Of a stretch of 64,000 bases of DNA, positions 54,666 through 62,005 are shown piece after piece. The stretch lies in contig CAWJUH010000007.1 in NCBI GenBank assembly GCA_963846005.1, positions 310,001 through 374,000 of the forward strand. The letters run 5' to 3'. Numbering within the stretch: the first letter of the stretch is position 1; each line of letters starts with the position of its first letter. The notes beneath the pieces were generated by a model that saw only the letters and a program-made list of their open reading frames with translations, did no database searches and had not been told where the DNA came from. A program made the translations under genes and the position numbers. Source of the DNA: CAVSUR01 sp963846005 (GTDB lineage Bacteria; Actinomycetota; Actinomycetes; Streptosporangiales; Streptosporangiaceae).

Positions 54666-54694
54666 TTGACCGGGCTAGCGCGCGTCCCTACTGT
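54666..54694 (+). promoter_or_regulatory. ftsZ promoter
   Basis: A -35 ttgacc (54666-54671), 17-bp spacer and -10 tactgt (54689-54694) are close to the mraZ promoter in both boxes. This gives ftsZ a transcript separate from the mraZ operon, with a leader of about 190 nt. Confidence 0.65.
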
Positions 54695-54720
54695 CCCTAA
54701 CAGTCAGCAGCTTAACATAA

Positions 54721-54747
54721 CTCTAAATCTCAACTTGAGGGTGAGAG
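54721..54747 (+). promoter_or_regulatory. Dyad in the ftsZ leader
   Basis: An A+T-richer stretch contains ctcaacttgag (5-bp arms, one-base centre) flanked by ctct and agag, giving a nested dyad about 150 nt before the ftsZ start. It may be a regulator site for ftsZ or an RNA element. Confidence 0.4.
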
Positions 54748-54892
54748 TTTGACATGCTGAAATGCCGGACCGGCCGGCCCGGGCGGGCCGGCCGCCAGCA
54801 AGCGGCCGCGGCTCGCGGGCACCGGCACGGCGGCAGCCTCACGGCACGGCGACAGCCAAAGCGGCACAGCGACTAGCGAAAGGGCCCTCCTC

Positions 54893-56518
54893 GTGGCAGC
54901 ACCGCAGAACTATCTGGCGGTCATCAAGGTCGTCGGCATCGGCGGGGGCGGCGTCAACGCCGTCAACCGGATGATCGAAGAGGGCCTCAAGGGCGTTGAG
55001 TTCATCGCGATCAACACCGACGCGCAGGCCTTGCTCATGAGCGACGCCGACGTCAAGCTCGACGTCGGCCGCGAGCTCACCCGTGGTCTCGGCGCCGGGG
55101 CCAACCCTGACATCGGGGCCAAGGCCGCCGAGGATCACCGGGAGGAGATCGAGGAGGTCCTCAAGGGGGCCGACATGGTCTTCGTCACGGCCGGCGAGGG
55201 CGGCGGCACCGGCACCGGCGGGGCGCCGGTGGTGGCCAGCATCGCCCGCTCGCTCGGGGCGCTGACCATCGGCGTGGTGACCCGGCCGTTCGGGTTCGAG
55301 GGCAAGCGCCGGGCGAACCAGGCCGACAGCGGCATCGACCGGCTCCGCGACGAGGTCGACACCCTCATCGTGATCCCCAACGACCGGCTGCTGTCGATCT
55401 CCGACCGGCAGGTCAGCGTGCTGGACGCGTTCAAGGCCGCCGACCAGGTGCTGCTGTCCGGCGTCCAGGGCATCACCGACCTGATCACCACCCCGGGCCT
55501 GATCAACCTGGACTTCGCTGACGTCAAGTCGGTCATGTCCGGGGCCGGCTCGGCGCTGATGGGCATCGGATCGGCCCGCGGCGACGACCGGTCGGTGGCC
55601 GCGGCGGAGATGGCGATCTCCAGCCCGCTGCTGGAGGCCAGCATCGACGGCGCGCACGGCGTGCTGCTGTCCATCCAGGGCGGCTCGGACCTCGGCCTGT
55701 TCGAGATCAACGAGGCGGCCCAGCTGGTGGCCAACTCGGCGGCGCCGGACGCGAACATCATCTTCGGCGCGGTCATCGATGACGCCCTGGGCGACGAGGT
55801 CCGGGTCACGGTAATCGCGGCCGGCTTCGACGACAACCAGTCCGGGCGGTCCCGCCCGGGCCGCCTGGCCGCCACCGCCGCGGCCAACGGCTACGGCAGC
55901 GGCTGGAAGCCCTACCCGCTGAGCGACCACTCCGGCGGAAGCCCCGCGCAGGCCCCGGCCGGCGCGGCCAGCCCGGCGGGCGCGAGCCCGGCGGGCGGCC
56001 CGCCGCCGCTCCCCTCCGGGCTCGCGGGCCGCAGCGGTGCCCGGCCGGCTGCGGCTGCGCCGCGGCCCGGGGCCGCGACCGGCTCCGGCGCCGCGGCCGG
56101 GATCACGGGCGGCGGCAGCGCAGCCGGGTCCGCGGGGCTGGCGCCGGCGGCGAGCGCGCCGGGCGGCGGCACGCCGGGCACCGGGGCGGCTGGCGCGCTG
56201 GCCGGCGGTGACCTGGCCGGCGGCGGCACGGGCGACGGTGATCTGGCCGGCGATGATCTGGCCGGCGGTGACACGGACGGCGGTAACACGGACGGCGGCG
56301 GCACGGCGGCGGAGCCTGCGGCGGACGCGGAGCCGGCCGGGGAGGCGCGCACCGCCGGCGCCGCCTCGTGGTCCGCCAGCGCGGCCGGCCTGAACCCCGG
56401 CCAGCCGGCTGGCGCCGTGCGCGAGCCGGACGCGGTGCGGGTGCCCGATACCTCCCGCCGCCGGTCGGTGGTGTTCGAGGAGGACGACGACCTCGACGTG
56501 CCCGACTTCCTGAAGTGA
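54893..56518 (+). CDS. ftsZ: Cell division GTPase FtsZ with long C-terminal linker
   Basis: 541 residues from a GTG. GTPase core (about 8-317): VGIGGGGVNAVNRMIEEGL, the tubulin signature GEGGGTGTGGAP (101-112), NLDFADVKSVMSGAGSALMG with the T7 loop (205-212), and GAVIDDALGDEVRVTVIAAG. The C-terminal peptide is intact (FEEDDDLDVPDFLK) for SepF binding. Between them lies a linker of about 205 residues rich in Gly, Ala, Pro and then Asp (DLAGGD-type repeats), much longer than usual. It polymerises into the Z ring. pgeF starts inside its stop. Confidence 0.97.
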   Translation: MAAPQNYLAVIKVVGIGGGGVNAVNRMIEEGLKGVEFIAINTDAQALLMSDADVKLDVGRELTRGLGAGANPDIGAKAAEDHREEIEEVLKGADMVFVTAGEGGGTGTGGAPVVASIARSLGALTIGVVTRPFGFEGKRRANQADSGIDRLRDEVDTLIVIPNDRLLSISDRQVSVLDAFKAADQVLLSGVQGITDLITTPGLINLDFADVKSVMSGAGSALMGIGSARGDDRSVAAAEMAISSPLLEASIDGAHGVLLSIQGGSDLGLFEINEAAQLVANSAAPDANIIFGAVIDDALGDEVRVTVIAAGFDDNQSGRSRPGRLAATAAANGYGSGWKPYPLSDHSGGSPAQAPAGAASPAGASPAGGPPPLPSGLAGRSGARPAAAAPRPGAATGSGAAAGITGGGSAAGSAGLAPAASAPGGGTPGTGAAGALAGGDLAGGGTGDGDLAGDDLAGGDTDGGNTDGGGTAAEPAADAEPAGEARTAGAASWSASAAGLNPGQPAGAVREPDAVRVPDTSRRRSVVFEEDDDLDVPDFLK

Positions 56519-57276
56519 GCACCGCGCCCGGGCCGGGCGCGGGCACCCTGCCCGAACCCGCCGAGCTGTGCGCCGGCGTCCGGGTGATGTTCACCGGCCG
56601 CGGCGGCGGCACCAGCACCGGGCCGTTCGCGGCGCTGAACCTGGGCAGCTCGGTCGGCGACGACCCGGCCGCGGTGGCCGCCAACCGGAAGATCGTGGCC
56701 GCCGCCTGCGGGCCCGCCGGGCTGGCGTGGATGCGCCAGGTGCACGGCGCCGAGGTCCGGTACGCGGCCGGGCCCGCCGATCCCGGCGCGGACCCGCCGG
56801 AGGCGGACGCGATCTTCACCGGCGTGCCGGGCCTGACCCTGGGCGTGCTTGTTGCTGACTGCGCACCGGTACTGCTGGCCGACCCGCACGCCGGGCTGGC
56901 CGGCGCCGCGCACGCCGGGCGGCAGGGGCTGGCCCGCGGCGTGGTCCCCGCCCTGGTCGGAGCGATGGCGGCGGCGGGCGCCGAGCCGGCCCGGATGCAT
57001 GCCGTCATCGGGCCGGTGATCTGCGGGCGCTGCTACGCGGTGCCCGCCGCGCTGCGTGAGCAGGTGGCCGCGCTGGTGCCCGGGGCGGGCTGCGTCACCG
57101 CGGCGGGCACCGCGGGCATCGACATCAGGGCCGGCCTGGAGGGCCAGCTGGCCCGGGCCGGGGTCACCCGGGTCAGCGGCGACCGCCGCTGCCCGGCGCA
57201 GGACAGCGGGCTGTTCTCCTACCGCCGGGACGGGCGGACCGGGCGGTTCGCCGGGCTGATCTGGCTGGCGCCATGA
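56515..57276 (+). CDS. pgeF: PgeF/YlmD family laccase-domain protein (peptidoglycan editing factor)
   Basis: 253 residues; the GTG overlaps the ftsZ stop. Family motifs: GPFAALNLGSSVGDDPAAV, RQVHGAEV, ADAIFTGVPGLTLGVLVADC (metal-binding Cys), AHAGRQGLARGV (His), IGPVICGRCYAV, and SGDRRCPAQDSGLFSYRRDG. In E. coli the homologue removes wrongly built UDP-MurNAc-L-Ser; other members are purine nucleoside-active. Its place after ftsZ is standard. Confidence 0.94.
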   Translation: MSTAPGPGAGTLPEPAELCAGVRVMFTGRGGGTSTGPFAALNLGSSVGDDPAAVAANRKIVAAACGPAGLAWMRQVHGAEVRYAAGPADPGADPPEADAIFTGVPGLTLGVLVADCAPVLLADPHAGLAGAAHAGRQGLARGVVPALVGAMAAAGAEPARMHAVIGPVICGRCYAVPAALREQVAALVPGAGCVTAAGTAGIDIRAGLEGQLARAGVTRVSGDRRCPAQDSGLFSYRRDGRTGRFAGLIWLAP

Positions 57277-58007
57277 CGGGCGCCGGGCCCGGCGCCGCGG
57301 CGCCGGACGCGCGGCGGGCCGAGCTGGCCGGGAACCTGGCCGCGCTGCAAGAAAGGATCGGGGCCGCCTGCGCGGCGGCCGGCCGGGACGCCGGCGAGAT
57401 CACGCTGATCGCGGTCACGAAGACCTTCCCCGCCGCTGACGTGCGGCTGCTCAGCGAGCTCGGGATCCGGCACGTGGGCGAGAACCGGGATCAGGAGGCG
57501 GCGCCCAAGGCGGCCGAGTGCCAGGCGCTCGGGCTTCCGCTGACCTGGCACTTCGTCGGCCAGCTGCAGGTCAACAAGGTCAAGAGCGTGGTCAGCTATG
57601 CGGACGTGATCCATTCGGTCGACCGGGCCAGGCTGGTCGATGCGATCGCCGCCCGGGCCCGCGCCGCGGAGCGGGCGGTCAGCTGCCTGATCCAGGTCAG
57701 CCTGGATGGCGAGGCCGGCCGCGGCGGCGCCCGCCCGGACGAGGTCGCGGCGCTGGCGGACGCGGTCGCGGACCGCGACGGCCTGGTGCTCGGCGGGGTC
57801 ATGGCGGTCGCGCCGCTCGGCGCCCCGGCCGCTCCCGCGTTCGCCCGGCTGCGCGAGGTGGCCGCCCGGGTCCGGGCCGCGCACCCGGGCGCGACGGTGA
57901 TCTCGGCGGGCATGACCGCCGACCTGGAGCAGGCCATCGCGGCCGGCGCGACACATGTGCGGATCGGTACGGCGTTGCTCGGTGGCCGCCGGGCCTTCGT
58001 CAGGTAA
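57273..58007 (+). CDS. PLP homeostasis protein, YggS family
   Basis: 244 residues; the ATG overlaps the pgeF stop. Single TIM-barrel PLP-binding protein: LIAVTKTFPAADVRLL (PLP Lys in TKT), GIRHVGENRDQEAAPKAAEC, WHFVGQLQVNKVKSVV, SVDRARLVDAI, GVMAVAPLG, SAGMTADLEQAIAAGATHVR and IGTALLGGR. It buffers pyridoxal phosphate and has no known catalytic role. Located between ftsZ and sepF as in most Gram-positives. Confidence 0.95.
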   Translation: MTGAGPGAAAPDARRAELAGNLAALQERIGAACAAAGRDAGEITLIAVTKTFPAADVRLLSELGIRHVGENRDQEAAPKAAECQALGLPLTWHFVGQLQVNKVKSVVSYADVIHSVDRARLVDAIAARARAAERAVSCLIQVSLDGEAGRGGARPDEVAALADAVADRDGLVLGGVMAVAPLGAPAAPAFARLREVAARVRAAHPGATVISAGMTADLEQAIAAGATHVRIGTALLGGRRAFVR

Positions 58008-58073
58008 TGTCCGACGGGTGGCCCGCCACACCACCGAGCGGCGCCGCCTAGCAGGCACGATGGAGGGCAGCAG

Positions 58074-58589
58074 ATGGCCAGCGCGATGCGCAAGATGGCG
58101 GTCTATCTCGGCCTGGTAGAGGATGAACGCCAGTACGACGATCAGTACGGCGACGAGTACGGCGCCGATGATGAGTACGAGGAGTACGATCCCGAGCGGG
58201 CCCAGCCCGAGGAAAGGCCGGAGGCCCATCCGGCCGAGTACGTGGCGAACGGATACGAGAACGGCCGGGCCGCCCGCGAGGCGGTCATCGCCCAGCCGCA
58301 GACCGCCGACCTGACGCGTATCACCACACTGCACCCGCGCACGTACAATGAGGCCCGTACGATCGGAGAGCATTTCCGTGATGGCACTCCGGTGATCATG
58401 AACCTGACGGAGATGGTCGACAGTGACGCCAGGCGCCTGGTCGACTTCGCCGCGGGCCTGATCTTCGGGCTGCACGGGAGCATCGACAGGGTGACCAACA
58501 AGGTCTTCCTGCTGTCCCCGGCCAACGTCGAGGTGACAGCCGAGGACAAGGCCCGCTTCGCGGAACGGGATTTCTTCAACCAGAGCTAG
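58074..58589 (+). CDS. sepF: Cell division protein SepF
   Basis: 171 residues. It begins with the amphipathic membrane-binding helix (SAMRKMAVYLGLVED). An acidic Tyr/Asp/Glu-rich linker (about 18-60) follows, then the SepF core: TTLHPRTYNEARTIGEHFRD, VIMNLTEMVDSDARRLVDFA, AGLIFGLHGSIDRVTNKVFL and SPANVEV. It anchors FtsZ to the membrane in actinobacteria, which lack FtsA. ggaggg lies just upstream of the ATG. Confidence 0.97.
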   Translation: MASAMRKMAVYLGLVEDERQYDDQYGDEYGADDEYEEYDPERAQPEERPEAHPAEYVANGYENGRAAREAVIAQPQTADLTRITTLHPRTYNEARTIGEHFRDGTPVIMNLTEMVDSDARRLVDFAAGLIFGLHGSIDRVTNKVFLLSPANVEVTAEDKARFAERDFFNQS

Positions 58590-58686
58590 GACTCGCGGGC
58601 GCAGGGCGCGTGATAGTAAGCACCGGGCAGGATACACAGCAGCCGAGGCGATCATCCGGCGCCGCCCGTGCGGGCAGGGCGGGGAT

Positions 58687-58971
58687 GTGAACATCGTAAA
58701 AATTGTGCTGACCTACGCACTAGAGCTGTATCTGCTCATACTGATCGTCCGAATGGTTATCAGTTGGATACAGGCATATTCGCGGGACTGGACGCCACAC
58801 GGGTTCGTACTGGTTGTAGCCGAGGGTGTTTATACGGCTACGGATCCGCCTCTTAAAGTTCTAAGGCGCTACATTCCATCGCCGAGGCTGGGTAGGGTGG
58901 CCTTTGACCTCAGCTTCATGGTGCTGTTCCTGTTGGTGCTGGTGCTGCTGACGGTCGTGGGACAGCTCTGA
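58687..58971 (+). CDS. YggT family membrane protein
   Basis: 94 residues from a GTG, two membrane helices (VLTYALELYLLILIVRMVIS and FDLSFMVLFLLVLVLLTVVG), with the family loop DPPLKVLRRYIPSPRLG. Between sepF and divIVA as usual. Its base composition stands apart: many codons end in A or T, roughly half G+C by eye against about three quarters for its neighbours. Function unknown; perhaps osmotic or division-related. Confidence 0.92.
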   Translation: MNIVKIVLTYALELYLLILIVRMVISWIQAYSRDWTPHGFVLVVAEGVYTATDPPLKVLRRYIPSPRLGRVAFDLSFMVLFLLVLVLLTVVGQL

Positions 58972-59013
58972 TCAGGTAGCGTCCATAGCGGACCACGTGC
59001 CATAGGAGACAAC

Positions 59014-59874
59014 ATGCCACTGACGCCCGCGGATGTGCGGAATAAGCAGTTCAGCACCACGAGGCTCAGGCCGGGCTATGACGAAGAGGAAGTGGATGCC
59101 TTCCTCGACGAGGTCGAGGCGGAGCTTGACCGGCTGATCCAGGACAACGAGGAGCTCCGGGCCAAGCTGGCCGAGGTCCTGCGCGGCGGCGGCGGCAAGG
59201 CGCCCGCGCCCGCGCTGAACGCTCCGCACCTGGAGCCGGCGCAGGACCTGATGGCGGCCGAGCCGCCGCGGCACGAGCCCGAGCGCCGGCCCGAGCCGGT
59301 CATGATGGGCTCGATGAAGCCGGTCGAGGACAACATGGACACCGCGGCCCGGGTGCTCGCGCTGGCCCAGCAGACCGCCGACCAGGCCATCGCCGACGCG
59401 CGCCGGGAGGCCGACGAGACGCTCGGCCGGGCCCGCCGCGAGGCGGACGACCTGGTGGCCAAGGCCCGCCGCCAGTCCGAGCAGATCACCAGCGACGCAC
59501 GCGCCCGGGCCGAGAGCCTGGAGCGGGACGCGCAGGAGCGGCACCGCCAGGCCATGGGCTCGCTGGTGCAGTCGCGCGAGGAGCTGGAGCGGCGGGTGGA
59601 CGACCTGCGGGCGTTCGAGCGCGAGTACCGCAGCCGGCTGAAGGCCTACCTGGAAGGCCAGCTGCGCGACCTGGAGGCCGGAGCCGCGGACAGCGGCGTG
59701 TTCCCGGCCGTGTCCGGCCCGCAGTCCGCGGTGACCTCCGGCATGGGCCGGATGGACGCCCGCAACGGCGGCCAGTCGTCGGTCTCCGGCTCGTACGGCC
59801 AGGTGCCCGAGCCAGTGGCTCACAACGGCGGATTCCACCCCGCCGACACCGGTGGCCAGCACGACCGTCGGTAA
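59014..59874 (+). CDS. divIVA: Polar growth scaffold DivIVA (Wag31-like)
   Basis: 286 residues: the lipid-binding N-terminal domain (LTPADVRNKQFSTTRLRPGY, DEEEVDAFLDEVEAELDRLI) is followed by a coiled coil, a Pro/Ala-rich insert (about 52-100), and a second long coiled coil (VLALAQQTADQAIADARREA to about 225). The C-terminal tail is Gly/Ser-rich. In actinobacteria it marks cell poles and directs tip growth by recruiting peptidoglycan machinery. Confidence 0.96.
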   Translation: MPLTPADVRNKQFSTTRLRPGYDEEEVDAFLDEVEAELDRLIQDNEELRAKLAEVLRGGGGKAPAPALNAPHLEPAQDLMAAEPPRHEPERRPEPVMMGSMKPVEDNMDTAARVLALAQQTADQAIADARREADETLGRARREADDLVAKARRQSEQITSDARARAESLERDAQERHRQAMGSLVQSREELERRVDDLRAFEREYRSRLKAYLEGQLRDLEAGAADSGVFPAVSGPQSAVTSGMGRMDARNGGQSSVSGSYGQVPEPVAHNGGFHPADTGGQHDRR

Positions 59875-59916
59875 GCCGCGGCCTGGCCGTCCGGCAGCTG
59901 GTTACGGAGTCCGCCC

Positions 59917-61901
59917 GTGATCCGCTTTGGTGGCGTGCTGACGGTGGTTCTGGTAGCAATCGGGCTGCTAGTGGGAGGGATTCTCACTAGCAGCCTGTTG
60001 CTTGTCTACCTGTCGATCGGGGTGGCCGCGCTGGCCGGCATCTTGCTGGTCGTGGGCGTGCTGGTCAAGCGAGACGAGTTCTTCGGCACCGCAGCCCGGC
60101 CTGCCCAGGCGCAGGACGACCGGGAGCCGGTACTGGCCGCTGCGGCCGCGCCAGGCCAGGCGGCGGCCGTACCTGATCAGGGCCCGGCCGATCAGGGCCC
60201 GGCCGATCAGGGCCCGGCCGATCAGGGTCCGGCCGATCAGGGTCCGGCCGATCAGGGGCCGCCTGCCCTTCCGGTCCAGCCGGAGCCGTCCGGCCAGGTC
60301 CCTGCGGTGCCGGCGTGCGGCGGTCCGGCCGCGGGCCGCGGCACCGCAGGCGGCGCCACCGCGCAGCCGGGCGGAGCCCGGCCGGGAGACCCGACGCTGC
60401 TCGCGCTGACGCCGAGACCGACCTGTCCGCCCGGGCCGGGCCTGCGTCCGGGACCGGGCCTGCGTCTGGGACCGGGCCCGGCTCCGAGTCCGTGCCCGGC
60501 TCCGCACCGTGCCGGCCCGAGTCCGGGCCCGGGTCCGACACCGTGACCGGCTCCGAGTCCGGGCTCGGGTCCGAATCCGGGCTGCCTGCGCCGGGCGAGC
60601 AGGTGCCCGAAGCCGGCCCGGCGCCGGATGGTGGGTCCGGGCATGGGCCCGAAGCCTGCCCCGGTGCCGGAACCGCGCCGGCGGCCGCCGCCGGGACCGT
60701 GGCAAGCCCCGGGCCCGCAGCAACCTCCAGGCCGGGAGTCCGAACCTGCAGCGGCGACCGCCGGCACGGGGCAAGCTCCGGGCTCGCGGCAAGCTCCGGG
60801 CCCGCGGCGAGCTCGGCCCGCGGGACCGACCGTGGCCGCCGCGTCCGTCGCAGCCGCCGCGGCCGCGGCCGGGGCCGGGCCGGGCGAAGGCGCGGAGCCC
60901 GCAGCCAGTGCTCAGCCAGGGGAGGGCGACAGGCCCGCGGAAAACACCGTGCTGGCGGAAGCCCGTGAACCTGCAGCCGGTGCCCAGCCCGCGGAAAGCG
61001 CTGGGCCCGGAGAGAGCACGGAGAGCACCGAGCCGGGGGGGAGAGGACCGAGTCTGGGGAGAGGACCGAGCCCGGGGAGAGCACCGAGACCGCCGGAGGC
61101 GACGGGCACCCGGGCAGTGCTGAGCTTGCGGACGGCACCGCGCTCGCGGCGGGTGCCGGGCCTGCCGCGGCCGGGCCTGGCTCAGCGAGCCAGCCGCCCG
61201 GCCCGGCGAGCCAGCCGCCCGGCCCGGTCAGCGAGCCGCCCGGCCCGGCGAGCCAGCCGCCCGGCCCGGTCAGCGAGCCGCCCGGCCCGGCGAGCCAGCC
61301 GCCCGGCCCGGTCAGCGAGCCGCCCGGCCCGCCGCGGCTGCCGCCGGCGACCGCCGCTAGCCTGCACGACCGGCCGACCATCCTTCATCAGATCCCGGAC
61401 GGCCTGCAGGACGGCGGGCCCGCCGCGCCGGAGGGCGCAGCAGACCCCGCCGAAGGCGCTCCCGCTGAAGGTGCCCCCGGCGAGGGCAGCCGCCGCGAAG
61501 ACGTTGCCGACGAGCGCAGCCCCTTCGGGGATGCTCCCGGCCAGCGCAGCCCCGCCGCTGATGCTCTCGGTGCTGGAGGCCCGGCCGCTGGCGCTCCCGG
61601 TGCAGCAGGCCCGGCCGGTGAGGCTCGCGGCGAGGACGGCCCGGGCCAGGACGGCCGCGGCGAGGACGGTCCGGGCCAGGACAGTCCCGGGGCGGACGCA
61701 CCTGGCGGGCATGCCGCCGGCGGCGGCCAGGCCGGCGAGGCCGGCCCGCTGGTCACCGTGGTGCCCGGGATCGCTCGCTACCACCGGTCCAGCTGCATGC
61801 TGATCAGGTTCCTCAGCGCCGGGGACCTGGAGCAGATGACGAAGGACGCGGCCCTCGCGGCCGGGCTCGTCGCGTGCAAGGCGTGCCGGCCCGGCGACTG
61901 A
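59917..61901 (+). CDS. Membrane protein with giant low-complexity linker and Ada-like Cys motif, frame broken
   Basis: GTG start. Two membrane helices (GVLTVVLVAIGLLVGGILTS and LLLVYLSIGVAALAGILLVV) are followed by VKRDEFFG and then about 550 residues of Pro/Gly/Ala/Gln/Glu-rich sequence with 15-bp and 21-bp repeats. The end is a compact domain: VTVVPGIARYHRSSCMLIRF, DLEQMTKDAALAAGLVACKA and CRPGD. The YHxxxC...CxxC spacing resembles the zinc-binding part of Ada. The linker needs about three frame shifts (near 60400, 60740 and 61060) to be continuous, all in repetitive DNA. It follows divIVA by 42 nt, suggesting an envelope or growth role. Function unknown. Confidence 0.7.
60175..60249 (+). 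repeat. 15-bp tandem repeat, 5 copies
   Basis: Five units of gatcaggg(c/t)ccggcc plus a partial sixth encode DQGPA repeats just after the membrane helices. Confidence 0.95.
61185..61331 (+). repeat. 21-bp tandem repeat, 7 copies
   Basis: Seven units alternating two variants, gcgagccagccgcccggccc-type and gtcagcgagccgcccggccc-type, encode PPGPASQ and PPGPVSE repeats ahead of the Cys-rich domain. Confidence 0.95.
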
Positions 61902-62005
61902 CCGCCCGGCAACGGGCTAGCTGACCGCCGGCCACCGGCAACGGACCATCCGGCCGCAGACCAGCTCACCGCGGGCCATCCGGCCGGCGCCGGGCCGGCC
62001 CGCGC

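Noticed and set aside
54749..54754. A perfect ttgaca at 54749 as the ftsZ -35 box
   Set aside because: No acceptable -10 follows at 16-18 bp in the G+C-rich sequence; the ttgacc-N17-tactgt pair upstream is better.
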